Part shown: positions 1-6,665 of the stretch, piece by piece
Layout: each line of letters begins with the position of its first letter
How positions within the stretch are numbered: the first letter of the stretch is position 1
From: CAWHHZ01 sp963829355
GTDB taxonomy: Bacteria > Acidobacteriota > Thermoanaerobaculia > Gp7-AA8 > JAHWKK01
DNA length: 8,642 bases
Reading direction: 5' to 3'
Assembly: GCA_963829355.1 (NCBI GenBank)
Contig: CAWHHZ010000018.1
Coordinates: 1 to 8,642, forward strand
Notes under the pieces: generated by a model
Told to the model about the DNA's origin: nothing
Database searches by the model: none
The model's input: only the letters and a program-made list of their open reading frames with translations
Translations under genes and position numbers: made by a program

Positions 1-397
1 CACCCGAAGACTACAACCACTTCAACAATGCCAGAGTGGCGGCTGAGCTTCAGGACGCCGGAGTCAAGATCCAGATCGGCGCGCACGGACAGCGTGAGGG
101 CCTCGGTGCACACTGGGAGCTTTGGATGTTCGAGCAGGGCGGGATGACGAATACGAGGCCCTGAGAGCTGCGACCATCTCGGGCGCCGAGTACATCGGTC
201 TCGATCGCGATCTCGGCTCACTGGAGGCGGGAAAGCTCGCGGACCTGATCGTTCTCGACGAGAACCCGCTCGAGAACATTCGCAACTCGGAATCGATCAG
301 CTACACGATGATCAACGGCCGCCTCTACGATGCCCGGACGATGAAGGAAGTCGCTCCGCGGGAGTGGACACCAGATCCCTTCTGGTTCAGCGAATAG
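1..397 (+). pseudogene. Amidohydrolase (TolB-associated type), 3' end, frameshifted
   Basis: This is the C-terminal end of a metal-dependent amidohydrolase; the rest lies outside the window. Reading from base 3, the frame gives PEDYNHFNNARVAAEL, then IGAHGQREGLGAHWELWMF and EQGGMT, ending at a TGA at 162-164. The homologous continuation is in another frame: YEALRAATISGAEYIGL, LGSLEAGKLADLIVLDENPL, then MINGRLYDA, ending at TAG 395-397. In the family, GGMT is followed directly by a two-residue link and EALRAAT, so one base appears to be missing at about 149-152. The GAHG and GKLADLIVLD motifs are typical of the large secreted hydrolases that fuse a TolB-like propeller to an amidohydrolase domain. 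The residues seen include the end of the metal-binding barrel and the closing beta-sandwich. It may be a true pseudogene or a sequencing or assembly error. The frameshift is directly visible; the substrate cannot be told. Confidence 0.85.
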
Positions 398-442
398 GAG
401 GCCATTGCTCAGGGCACATTGAAACAGCAGATGTCATCCTGA

Positions 443-473
443 GAGGCTGTGAAAAAATCCAGCGTACCCTGCG
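443..473 (+). repeat. Left terminal inverted repeat of the MITE-like element
   Basis: This 31-bp arm starts GAGGCTGTG and ends TACCCTGCG. It pairs with 717-747 with a single mismatch, inside the A-run at 451-456. Confidence 0.85.
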
Positions 474-611
474 CTGGTGGTGCTCACGGTTCGAGCTCAA
501 GGAACGAGGAGGAGTCGCGGTGGTTCCTCGGTGACGACGAGTGACGCGGAGATCGGGCCGTAACCACCACCAGCCCAAAGGGTTACGGGCGGGGCGTCGC
601 CGATCGCGGCG

Positions 612-644
612 CCTGCCCTGAGCGAGCGCCAGCGAGTCGAAGGG
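612..644 (+). repeat. Dispersed repeat, CCTGCCCTGAGC type (diverged copy)
   Basis: The stretch begins CCTGCCCTGAGCGA and ends GTCGAAGGG. It resembles the shorter copy at 4489-4512, with extra bases in the middle. It lies inside the 305-bp element, so it was either carried in or the element grew from such repeats. Confidence 0.55.
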
Positions 645-716
645 TCGCAGCTCCTTTCCGATGAACCACATCGCTGCGTCGCTGCTCCGCGCGCTCGAGA
701 CTCGCCGCGCCCGTAA

Positions 717-747
717 CGCAGGGTACGCTGGATTCTTTCACAGCCTC
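717..747 (-). repeat. Right terminal inverted repeat of the MITE-like element
   Basis: This 31-bp arm starts CGCAGGGTACGC and ends CACAGCCTC. It is the reverse complement of 443-473 except for one base. Confidence 0.85.
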
Positions 748-870
748 TGAGCGCAGCGAAGGATCGCGTACGGCAATACTCGAGGTGAATTGCGAAGAAA
801 TTCAGGACGAGTATGACGGAACGCGATCCTTCGACCGTCCTCCGCTGCGCTCCGGCGGCTCAGGATGACA
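748..870. repeat. Head-to-head pair of TCATCCTGAG dispersed repeats
   Basis: The right half of one unit (TGAGCGCAGCGAAGGATC, from 748) faces an inverted unit ending CTCAGGATGACA at 859-870. The left half of the first unit, TGTCATCCTGA, lies at 432-442 beyond the MITE-like insertion. Between the units are nested inverted repeats. The arrangement sits between two convergent genes and matches that at 4391-4602. Confidence 0.7.
757..833. terminator. Candidate bidirectional terminator: nested hairpin
   Basis: A perfect 13-bp inverted repeat (757-769 with 821-833, CGAAGGATCGCGT and its complement) encloses a 7-bp one (776-782 with 808-814) and a 6-bp one (786-791 with 799-804). It lies 3' of both convergent genes, a natural place for shared termination. 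There is no U-run, so a termination role is inference; it may only be a repeat palindrome. Confidence 0.4.
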
Positions 871-897
871 TTGTTTTCACGCGCGGGTACGGTACCC

Positions 898-1320
898 CTA
901 TCGCAGCTCGTCGACGATCTCGATCTTGTTTGACAGCGTTCGTGCGACGGGGCATCTGGACGCGATTTCGAGAATTCTCAGGCGCTGCTCGTCGTCGAGG
1001 TCACCATGGAGGGCGATGCTCACGACGAACCGGTGAATGAACTTGTTGGCGTCGTCGCAATCGACGCAATCCTCCGCGTGCTCGCGACCGTGCGAAACGA
1101 TCACCTCGATGCTCTCGAGCGGCCACTTCTTCCGGTCCGCATACATTCTCATCGTCATCGATTTACAGGTCCCGAGCGCAGTCGCGAGAAAGTCGTACGG
1201 GCTCGGACCCCTGTCCGTTCCTCCCACGCGCTCCGGTTCGTCCGCGACGAGCTCGTGATGTCCCGCCTCCACCTGGCTCAAGAATGATCTGCCGGTTCTC
1301 ACAACCACTGCTCCTGACAT
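898..1320 (-). CDS. OsmC family protein (peroxiredoxin-like)
   Basis: The 140-residue protein belongs to the OsmC/Ohr family, cytoplasmic dimeric thiol peroxidases that reduce organic or fatty-acid hydroperoxides. The two expected reactive cysteines are present: C52 in ALGTCKSMTMRMY and C123 in ASRCPVARTL. GPSPYDFLATALG and YADRKKWPLE are typical of the OsmC branch also found fused to alpha/beta hydrolases. HAEDC..C (C85, C88) is a further conserved feature of that branch. The start at 1320 is chosen because AAGGAG lies at 1328-1333, 7 bases upstream, and family members begin near here; the open frame runs on to 1641 but that extension overlaps the divergent gene. The stop is TAG at 898-900. 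The gene is divergent from the quinone oxidoreductase across 117 bp. Family assignment is firm; substrate is not. Confidence 0.92.
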   Translation of the reverse strand: MSGAVVVRTGRSFLSQVEAGHHELVADEPERVGGTDRGPSPYDFLATALGTCKSMTMRMYADRKKWPLESIEVIVSHGREHAEDCVDCDDANKFIHRFVVSIALHGDLDDEQRLRILEIASRCPVARTLSNKIEIVDELR

Positions 1321-1437
1321 CGCTGCTCTCCTTCCGTCCTCGTCCCTGTGCCGTCTTCTGATTGATAGACTTCGTATAACAGGAACGATCTCCGCATCAT
1401 CTCCGTACGACTTTAAGAAATCACGATTGAGGAGAGA
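1321..1437. promoter_or_regulatory. Divergent intergenic region between OsmC and qor-type genes
   Basis: Both genes must start transcription in or near this 117-bp stretch. An A/T-rich patch at 1361-1380 contains TTGATA and TATAAC, the best core-promoter-like bases present, but I find no pair at ideal spacing. Ribosome binding sites are clear at both edges: AAGGAG for OsmC (1328-1333) and GAGGAGAG for the oxidoreductase (1429-1436). Confidence 0.35.
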
Positions 1438-2403
1438 ATGAAAGCGATACAAGTGAAAGAATATGGCGGCCCCGAGGTACTCGAGCTGGCCGACGTGGAG
1501 GTTCCCGAGCCGACACTCGGACAGGTGAGGGTCGAGATCCGCGCCGCTGGAGTGAATTACATCGATACGTATCATCGTACCGGGCTTTATCCGCTCGACC
1601 TTCCATTCATCCCGGGACAGGAAGCCGCGGGATTCGTGCATGCGGTGGGGGACGGTGTCGACGATCTGAAGGTCGGTGATCGCGTCGCCTATGCGTCAGT
1701 CACCGGATCGTATGCGCAGTATCGGGTGATGCCGGCGGCGCAGCTCGTGAAGATCCCCGATCACTTTTCGTTCGAGCTCGCCGCGGCCGTCATGCTCCAG
1801 GGTATGACGGCGCACTATCTCGTTCACGACACGGTATCGATCGACAGTGGCGACACGATCCTCGCGCATGCCGCGGCGGGAGGTGTCGGGCTTCTGCTCG
1901 TGCAGATGGCGAAGATGAAGGGAGCCCGGGTGATCGGCACCGCCGGCAGCGCGGAGAAGGTCGAGCGGGCGAGGGCCGCGGGCGCGGACGAGATGATCGA
2001 GTACACAAGTGACGACTTTCTCGATGCCGTCATGGAGATGACCGATGGGGAAGGGGTGGACGTCGTTTACGACTCGGTAGGTCAGACGACGTTCGACAAG
2101 AGCCTCGAGTGCTTGCGGCCTCGAGGAACGATGGTGTCGTTCGGTCAGTCGAGCGGACCCGTTCCTCCGTTCGACATCAGACGCCTTTCGAAGAAATCCC
2201 TGAATCTCACGCGTCCAAAACTCGGCGATTACACCCAGAACCGCAATGAGCTGGCGAGGCGGGCGAACGACCTCGTCAACTGGATCGACAACCAGAAGCT
2301 CGACGTGCGGATCGACAGCACGTTTCCGCTCGAGAAGGCAGCGGACGCGCACCGTCGGATCGAGTCGCGACAGAGCTCCGGAAAGATACTTCTCTGCCCA
2401 TGA
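1438..2403 (+). CDS. qor: NADPH:quinone oxidoreductase (zinc-free MDR family)
   Basis: This 321-residue protein is a medium-chain dehydrogenase/reductase of the quinone oxidoreductase class, which uses NADPH to reduce quinones or activated alkenes in the cytoplasm. The N-terminal catalytic domain carries the class signature GVNYIDTYHRTGLYP (38-52) and PGQEAAGFV (59-67). The Rossmann part shows AAGGVG (146-151) in HAAAGGVGLLLVQMAK, followed by GARVIGTAGS and a C-terminal GKILL. The structural-zinc cysteines of the alcohol dehydrogenase branch are absent. Length matches E. coli Qor closely. The ATG is preceded by GAGGAGAG with short spacing. The stop overlaps the next start in ATGA (2400-2403), so translation of the two genes is probably coupled. 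Divergence from OsmC suggests a shared oxidative or electrophile-stress setting, which is inference. The symbol denotes family rather than proven orthology. Confidence 0.93.
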   Translation: MKAIQVKEYGGPEVLELADVEVPEPTLGQVRVEIRAAGVNYIDTYHRTGLYPLDLPFIPGQEAAGFVHAVGDGVDDLKVGDRVAYASVTGSYAQYRVMPAAQLVKIPDHFSFELAAAVMLQGMTAHYLVHDTVSIDSGDTILAHAAAGGVGLLLVQMAKMKGARVIGTAGSAEKVERARAAGADEMIEYTSDDFLDAVMEMTDGEGVDVVYDSVGQTTFDKSLECLRPRGTMVSFGQSSGPVPPFDIRRLSKKSLNLTRPKLGDYTQNRNELARRANDLVNWIDNQKLDVRIDSTFPLEKAADAHRRIESRQSSGKILLCP

Positions 2404-3557
2404 TCAGACATCTTCTGCTCGTCGTCGTCCTGGTGGTCTCGGCTCTTCCAATTGCCGCCCAGTCGGCCGATACGGACGAGATCGTTCTCCTTCCACTCGC
2501 GGCGGGTCTCGACAAGCCGGTCGAGATCACTCACGCCGGGGATGCGCGTCTCTTCATCATCGAACAGGAGGGACGGATCAGAGTCTTCAAGGGGGGCCGT
2601 CTGCTGTCCGAACCCTTCCTCGACTTGACTGCACGCGTCAGTTGCTGCGGTGAGCAAGGGCTTCTGGGCCTCGCGTTTCCCCCGGATTACGCGGAGACCG
2701 GAACCTTCTTCGTCAACTACACCGCGAGCGGCGGCGGCCATACCGTCATCGAGCGGTTCTCCGTCTCCGACGATTCCCCGGACAGAGCAGATCCCGACTC
2801 CGGTGAGATCGTTCTGTCGATCACGCAACCGTTCTCGAACCACAACGGCGGTCAGCTTCGATTCGGTCCCGCCGGGATGCTGTGGATCGGGATGGGGGAT
2901 GGTGGAAGTGGCGGCGACCCGATGAACAACGCTCAGTCGCTCGACACGCTGCTCGGAAAGATGCTGCGGATCGACGTCGCGCATCTTCCATACACGATCC
3001 CGCCCGACAATCCATTCGCGGGGCAGGCGGGTGCGCGTCAGGAGATCTGGTCGTACGGGTGGAGAAATCCGTGGCGGTTCAGTTTCGATCGTCTCACCTC
3101 CGACCTCTTCGTCGGCGATGTCGGTCAGGGAGATTGGGAAGAGATCGATATGGAACGGCCGGGGGAGGGCGGAAAAAACTACGGCTGGCGAATCATGGAG
3201 GGCGTCCACTGCTTCAATCCCGGCATCGGTTGCAACACCGCAGGCCTCACACTGCCGATGATCGAGTACGACCACAGCCTCGGCTGCTCGGTCACCGCGG
3301 GATTCCGGTATCGGGGCGAGAGAATTCCCTCTCTGAAGGGCGCGTATGTGTACGGTGACTTCTGCAGCGGGATCGTGTGGCGTGCGGACGAGATGGCGGG
3401 AGAGTGGACTAGAACCATTCTGTTTCGGACGTCGATGCTGGTCACAGCCTTTGGAGAGGATGCCTCGGGAGAGCTGTACATCGCAGACTACGGCGCGGGA
3501 GTGATCTATAGTCTGGAGCGGGTGACCCACAGAAGGCGGGTAACCAGACGACCCTGA
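2400..3557 (+). CDS. Secreted PQQ-type glucose/sorbosone dehydrogenase-like protein
   Basis: The 385-residue protein starts with a signal peptide (hydrophobic 5-18, likely cleavage after PIAA at 20), so it is exported. The rest is a six-bladed propeller of the GSDH family (soluble PQQ-dependent aldose/sorbosone dehydrogenases and HIP-like proteins). Landmarks are GLDKPVEIT (36-44), EQGLLGLAF (85-93), NHNGGQLRFGP (147-157, whose H148 matches the catalytic-base position), GMGDGGSGGDP (164-174), LLGKMLRIDV (184-193), YGWRNPWRF (219-227), DVGQGDWEEID (240-250) and KNYGWRIMEG (259-268). Six cysteines (82, 83, 271, 278, 296, 322) could form extracytoplasmic disulfides. It would oxidise a sugar or related alcohol with PQQ, but no PQQ genes are in the window and many homologues are untested. 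The first four bases overlap the quinone oxidoreductase, and no separate SD is evident. Family is sure; substrate and cofactor use are inferred. Confidence 0.92.
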   Translation: MIRHLLLVVVLVVSALPIAAQSADTDEIVLLPLAAGLDKPVEITHAGDARLFIIEQEGRIRVFKGGRLLSEPFLDLTARVSCCGEQGLLGLAFPPDYAETGTFFVNYTASGGGHTVIERFSVSDDSPDRADPDSGEIVLSITQPFSNHNGGQLRFGPAGMLWIGMGDGGSGGDPMNNAQSLDTLLGKMLRIDVAHLPYTIPPDNPFAGQAGARQEIWSYGWRNPWRFSFDRLTSDLFVGDVGQGDWEEIDMERPGEGGKNYGWRIMEGVHCFNPGIGCNTAGLTLPMIEYDHSLGCSVTAGFRYRGERIPSLKGAYVYGDFCSGIVWRADEMAGEWTRTILFRTSMLVTAFGEDASGELYIADYGAGVIYSLERVTHRRRVTRRP

Positions 3558-3560
3558 CAG

Positions 3561-4385
3561 ATGGACTACACCACCAGAGAGATCGCGACGATCCTCGGCC
3601 TGACCGAACAGCAGATCCGATCTCACGCAAAGAGCGGTTACGTCGAGCCGCGCCGGGGCCCACGCGGCGAGTATCTCTTCTCATTCCAGGATCTCGTACT
3701 GCTGCGGGCCGCCGTGGAATTGATGGACGCCGAGATTCCCGTCCGGCGCATCCGGCGCTCACTCGAGCGGCTCCGGGAACAACTTCCCGCGGGGCGTCCA
3801 CTCACGGCTGTGCGGATCGCCGCTGAGGGGGATCGAGTCGTCGTTCAGGATGGCGGACGAGCATGGACTCCCGAGTCGGGCCAGTATGTCTTCGATTTCT
3901 CCGTCGCGGATCTCGCGGCCCGAGTGGCGCCGATGGCACGACGAGCTGCCGAGAGCGCAAAGACCCGCGAAGCTCTCATGAACGCGGAGGAGTGGTACGA
4001 GCTGGGCTGCGAGGTCGAGATCGGATCGCCTGATGATGCGATCGAAGCGTATGAGCGAGCAATCCAGCTCCACCCCCTCCACGCCGACGCTCACATCAAC
4101 CTCGGAAGGCTCCTGCACGAAAAGGGACGACTCGCGGACGCCGAGAGTCACTATCGCGAGGCGCTGCGTGGCGAGTCCTCATCCGCGGTGGCGGCCTACA
4201 ATCTAGGTGTCGTCCTCGAGGATGCAGGGCGAGTGAGAGACGCCGTGCTCGCGTACGGCAAAGCCCTCGAGATCGATGACTCGTTCGCCGACGCGCACTA
4301 CAACATCGCTCAGCTCTACGAGAAGCTGGGGGAGAAGGCCGAGGCGTTTCGCCATCTGAAGCAGTTCAAGTCACTCGTCGGCTGA
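3561..4385 (+). CDS. MerR-type HTH / TPR fusion protein, putative regulator
   Basis: The 274-residue protein has two modules. Residues 1-75 are a MerR-like winged helix: YTTREIATILGLTEQQIRSH is the helix-turn-helix, GPRGEYLFSFQDLVLLRA the wing and following helix, and VRRIRRSLERLREQLP the third helical segment. Residues 80-140 hold a linker with WTPESGQYVFDF (102-113). Residues 142-274 are about four tetratricopeptide repeats, with clear cores DDAIEAYERAIQLHP, ADAHINLGRLLHEKGRLADA, VAAYNLGVVLEDAGR and ADAHYNIAQLYEKLGE. It probably binds DNA through the HTH and a protein partner through the TPRs, replacing the usual small-molecule pocket or metal-binding dimer region; that is inference. It begins 3 bases after the dehydrogenase stop and has no good SD, so it is likely translated by coupling. 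It may autoregulate this operon. I know of no characterised member with this architecture. Confidence 0.88.
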   Translation: MDYTTREIATILGLTEQQIRSHAKSGYVEPRRGPRGEYLFSFQDLVLLRAAVELMDAEIPVRRIRRSLERLREQLPAGRPLTAVRIAAEGDRVVVQDGGRAWTPESGQYVFDFSVADLAARVAPMARRAAESAKTREALMNAEEWYELGCEVEIGSPDDAIEAYERAIQLHPLHADAHINLGRLLHEKGRLADAESHYREALRGESSSAVAAYNLGVVLEDAGRVRDAVLAYGKALEIDDSFADAHYNIAQLYEKLGEKAEAFRHLKQFKSLVG

Positions 4386-4390
4386 GAGAG

Positions 4391-4602
4391 CCGTCATCCT
4401 GAGCGGGGGAATGACGCCGCTTCGCTTCGCCAGTGGAGTGAAATGAACTGTCATCCTGAGCCGCCGGATCCCGCGAAGCGGGAGTAGGCCTGCCCTGAGC
4501 GAAGCCGAAGGGACGGTCGAAGGATCTCGTGGAGCCTACCGGCCCGAAGTTCGGCTAGAGTCAGGACGTACGCGATCCTTCGCTTCAGCTCAGGATGACA
4601 GT
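4391..4602. repeat. Inverted block of TCATCCTGAG dispersed repeats
   Basis: Two direct copies of the core TCATCCTGAG (4394-4403 and 4451-4460) face an inverted copy (4589-4598). The outer arms ACTGTCATCCTGAGC (4447-4461) and their complement (4588-4602) pair perfectly over 15 bp. CGAAGGATC (4518-4526) pairs with 4574-4582. Small hairpins lie inside: TCCCGC-GAA-GCGGGA (4469-4483) and CCGAA-G-TTCGG near 4550. The bases GTACGCGATCCTTCGC near 4568-4583 match, inverted, the tail of the unit at 757-771. The block fills the convergent junction between the MerR/TPR and GlsB-type genes and holds no gene. Confidence 0.75.
4489..4512 (+). repeat. Dispersed repeat, CCTGCCCTGAGC type
   Basis: This 24-bp unit starts CCTGCCCTGAGCGAAG and ends CCGAAGGG. 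A diverged copy is at 612-644 inside the MITE-like element. Here it is embedded in the arm of the larger inverted block. Confidence 0.55.
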
Positions 4603-4642
4603 CCCTCGGTGTTTCCAGTCATTTACGAAGAGGTTTATTAGT

Positions 4643-4687
4643 GCGGCTGATATGCGCGTGCGTACCGGGCTTGCTCGCGTCAGCCGC
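4643..4687 (-). terminator. Hairpin overlapping the GlsB-type gene stop codon
   Basis: GCGGCTGA (- strand, 4687-4680) pairs perfectly with TCAGCCGC (4650-4643). The 5' arm includes the stop TGA itself. Downstream on the - strand the sequence becomes A/T-rich (ACTAATAAACC) but has no U-run. Possible terminator or transcript-stabilising end. Confidence 0.35.
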
Positions 4688-4952
4688 GCCGTCTTCGTCC
4701 GCCGCTGACCAATGCGATGAGCGCGACGAACAGCGCTGCGCCGATGATCGACCAGATGATGGGGAATCCCCTGACGACGAACAACTCCGGCAGGCCGAGA
4801 TTTCTCGCGAGGAATCCACCGAGAAGTGCGCCGATGAATCCTACAGCGATCGAAGCGAGACAGCCGCCGCGGGAGTATCCCGTAATGGCCTGTCCAATGG
4901 AGCCGCAGATTCCGGCAATGAGCAACATGATCAGGAGATCGATCAGATTCAT
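4680..4952 (-). CDS. GlsB/YeaQ/YmgE family small membrane protein
   Basis: This 90-residue protein belongs to the transglycosylase-associated (GlsB/YeaQ/YmgE) family of inner-membrane proteins linked to general stress in several bacteria; the molecular role is unknown. Three membrane helices are visible: residues 3-23, 32-52 and 64-84. The glycine-rich second helix (SIAVGFIGALLGGFLAR, 34-50) and the opening LLIMLLIAGICGSIGQ are family hallmarks. A basic RRRR tail probably faces the cytoplasm. Start ATG 4952 has AAAGGTGA about 6 bases upstream. It lies 102 bp after the FAD-dependent oxidoreductase on the same strand and may be the last gene of that unit. Confidence 0.9.
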   Translation of the reverse strand: MNLIDLLIMLLIAGICGSIGQAITGYSRGGCLASIAVGFIGALLGGFLARNLGLPELFVVRGFPIIWSIIGAALFVALIALVSGGRRRRG

Positions 4953-5054
4953 CTGGAGTCACCTTTCAAAGCCTTGCGGGCTCTTGTCACCCGACCATTG
5001 CCACCCATGTGCCACGACGTGAGGCGACATCGAATTGGACCGGGCGCGCGGCAC

Positions 5055-6659
5055 TCATCCCAACATATCGACCGCGACCGCCTCGGCGATGCGGATGCCG
5101 TCGATCGCCGAGGAGAGGATGCCTCCAGCGAAGCCGGCGCCTTCGCCAGCGGGGAACAGACCGGGAGTGCTGACGCTCTGCAGCGACTCGGAGTGGCGCG
5201 GGATTCGGATGGGGGAAGACGTTCGCGTCTCGACCCCCGTGAGGACTGCGTCGGCCATCGCAAAGCCGCGAAGCTTTCGATCGAACGCCGGAATCGCCTC
5301 ACGGATGGCTGCGATTGCCCAGTCGGGGAGTGCCGAGTCGAGGTCTGTGGGAGTCACGCCGGGAGTGTAGGAGGGGATGACCTCGCCCAGGCCCGATGAC
5401 GGGCGTCGGAGGAGAAAATCCTCGACACGCTGCACCGGGGCGCGGTAGTCGCTGCCACCCAATGCGAATGCAGTCTCCTCCCACGTTCTCTGAAACGATA
5501 TGCCCGCAAGCGGATCTCCGGGGTAGTCCGTCGGCGTGATGCCGACGACGATCCCGGCATTCGCGTTGCGTTCGGTTCTGGCGTACTGGCTCATGCCGTT
5601 GGTGACCACGCGGCCAGGCTCGGAAGCGGCTGCGACGACCGTGCCGCCCGGGCACATGCAGAAACTGTAGACCGAGCGGCCATTGCTGCAGTGATGCGCG
5701 AGCTTGTAATCGGCAGCGCCGAGTCTCGGGTGGCCAGCTGCCTCGCCGAAGCGGCTGCGATCGATCAGACTCTGCGGGTGCTCGATGCGGAACCCGATCG
5801 AGAACGGCTTAGGCTCGATTCGAACCCCGGAAGAGTGGAGCATCTGGAAGGTGTCTCGTGCACTGTGGCCGACCGCAAGGACGACCTGGTCGGCGCGGAT
5901 CTGCTCCCCACTGGCGAGAAGGACGCCGCGCAACCTTCCGTCGTCGAGATGGAGCCCAGTGACGCGGGCGCCGAACCGCATCTCACCGCCGAGGGCCTCG
6001 ATCTTCGCGCGCATGGTCTCGACCATCTTCACGAGTCGGAAAGTTCCGATGTGGGGCTTGCTCGACCAGAGGATCTCATTCGGCGCGCCGGCTTCGATGA
6101 ATTCGGTAAGGACTTTCCGACCGAGATGACGCGGATCGCTCACCTGGCTGTAGAGCTTCCCGTCAGAGAACGTTCCGGCACCGCCTTCGCCGAACTGGAC
6201 ATTCGACTCCGGATCGAGATCGCCGGTACGCCAGAATCCGAATGTGTCGACGGTACGTTCGCGGACCTTCTTTCCGCGCTCGAGCACGATCGGTCGCAGC
6301 CCCATCTGCGCAAGAACGAGCGCGGCGAAAAGACCACATGGGCCCATCCCGATCACCACCGGCCGTGGCTCGATCGTCCGCCCCGAAGCATTCGCCACGA
6401 AGCGATAGCTCGTGTCGGGCGTCTCCGACACCTCGGGATCATTCTTCATCCGGTCGAGGATCGCAGCGTCGTCCTGCGTCCGGACGTCTACCGTGTAGAC
6501 GAGAACGATCGCCCGCTTCTTACGTGCGTCATGGCTCCGCCTGAACACGGTGAGCTCGAGCGGGGCATCGGCAGCGAGTCGGAGCCGGCGTCGAACCGCG
6601 GCCTCGAGTGCATCGTCGCCGTGATCGAGAGGAAGGCGTAATTGAGAGATTCGAATCAA
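5055..6659 (-). CDS. FAD-dependent oxidoreductase, COG2509 type
   Basis: The 534-residue protein matches the uncharacterised FAD-dependent dehydrogenases of COG2509. Residues 1-95 are the family's small N-terminal domain (IRISQLRLPLDH, RRSHDARKKRAIVLVYTVDV). A dinucleotide-binding fold follows: VVIGMGPCGLFAALVLAQMG (101-120) with ERG at 127-129. Family-specific blocks are FGEGGAGTFSDGKL (156-169), VLAVGHSARDTF (260-271), FSIGFRIEHPQ (286-296), YSFCMCPGG (331-339) and the C-terminal GLFPAGEGAGFAGGILSSA (500-518), which closes the FAD site. The reaction is unknown. The start is TTG at 6659: the family begins exactly here with MIR-SQL, and GGAG lies 8 bases upstream in the right arm of a small hairpin. 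The gene follows the vapC remnant by 28 bp and may be co-transcribed with vapB. Confidence 0.93.
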   Translation of the reverse strand: MIRISQLRLPLDHGDDALEAAVRRRLRLAADAPLELTVFRRSHDARKKRAIVLVYTVDVRTQDDAAILDRMKNDPEVSETPDTSYRFVANASGRTIEPRPVVIGMGPCGLFAALVLAQMGLRPIVLERGKKVRERTVDTFGFWRTGDLDPESNVQFGEGGAGTFSDGKLYSQVSDPRHLGRKVLTEFIEAGAPNEILWSSKPHIGTFRLVKMVETMRAKIEALGGEMRFGARVTGLHLDDGRLRGVLLASGEQIRADQVVLAVGHSARDTFQMLHSSGVRIEPKPFSIGFRIEHPQSLIDRSRFGEAAGHPRLGAADYKLAHHCSNGRSVYSFCMCPGGTVVAAASEPGRVVTNGMSQYARTERNANAGIVVGITPTDYPGDPLAGISFQRTWEETAFALGGSDYRAPVQRVEDFLLRRPSSGLGEVIPSYTPGVTPTDLDSALPDWAIAAIREAIPAFDRKLRGFAMADAVLTGVETRTSSPIRIPRHSESLQSVSTPGLFPAGEGAGFAGGILSSAIDGIRIAEAVAVDMLG

Positions 6660-6665
6660 AGCGTT

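Larger units (their letters stand above)
443..747. mobile_element. MITE-like 305-bp element with 31-bp terminal inverted repeats
   Basis: The ends 443-473 and 717-747 are inverted repeats matching at 30 of 31 positions. The outer end reads GAGGCTGTGAAA. TGA occurs immediately outside each end (440-442 and 748-750), as expected of a 3-bp target duplication. Removing the element and one TGA restores a TGTCATCCTGAGCGCAGC repeat unit of the type seen elsewhere in the window. The interior has no credible gene but is rich in secondary structure: an 8-bp hairpin (558-565 with 581-588) and an internal copy of a second repeat type (612-644). Size, ends and absence of coding capacity fit a non-autonomous miniature element mobilised by a transposase elsewhere. 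The transposase family is not assigned. Confidence 0.7.

Noticed and set aside
387..671. Open frame of 94 codons on the - strand inside the repeat region
   Set aside because: It crosses the terminal repeat and nested palindromes of the 305-bp element and is Arg-rich without any motif, so it is not evidence for a transposase.
1321..1641. N-terminal extension of the OsmC frame to 1641
   Set aside because: It would overlap the first 200 bases of the divergent oxidoreductase gene. The AAGGAG site and family length both point to the start at 1320.
2229..3626. Long open frame (465 codons) on the - strand
   Set aside because: It lies wholly antisense to the quinone oxidoreductase and dehydrogenase genes, whose conserved motifs are unmistakable. 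Its protein is Arg/Asp-rich with no domain-like pattern, typical of a high-G+C shadow.
4391..4602. CRISPR-like repeat array
   Set aside because: The repeats are few, differ in length and orientation, and have irregular spacing; no cas gene is present. They are dispersed palindromic repeats.
4641..5399. Open frame of 252 codons on the + strand
   Set aside because: It is antisense to the GlsB-type gene and the end of the FAD gene. The composition is shadow-like.
5691..6641. Open frame (316 codons) on the + strand
   Set aside because: It is antisense to the FAD-dependent oxidoreductase and consists of low-complexity charged residues.
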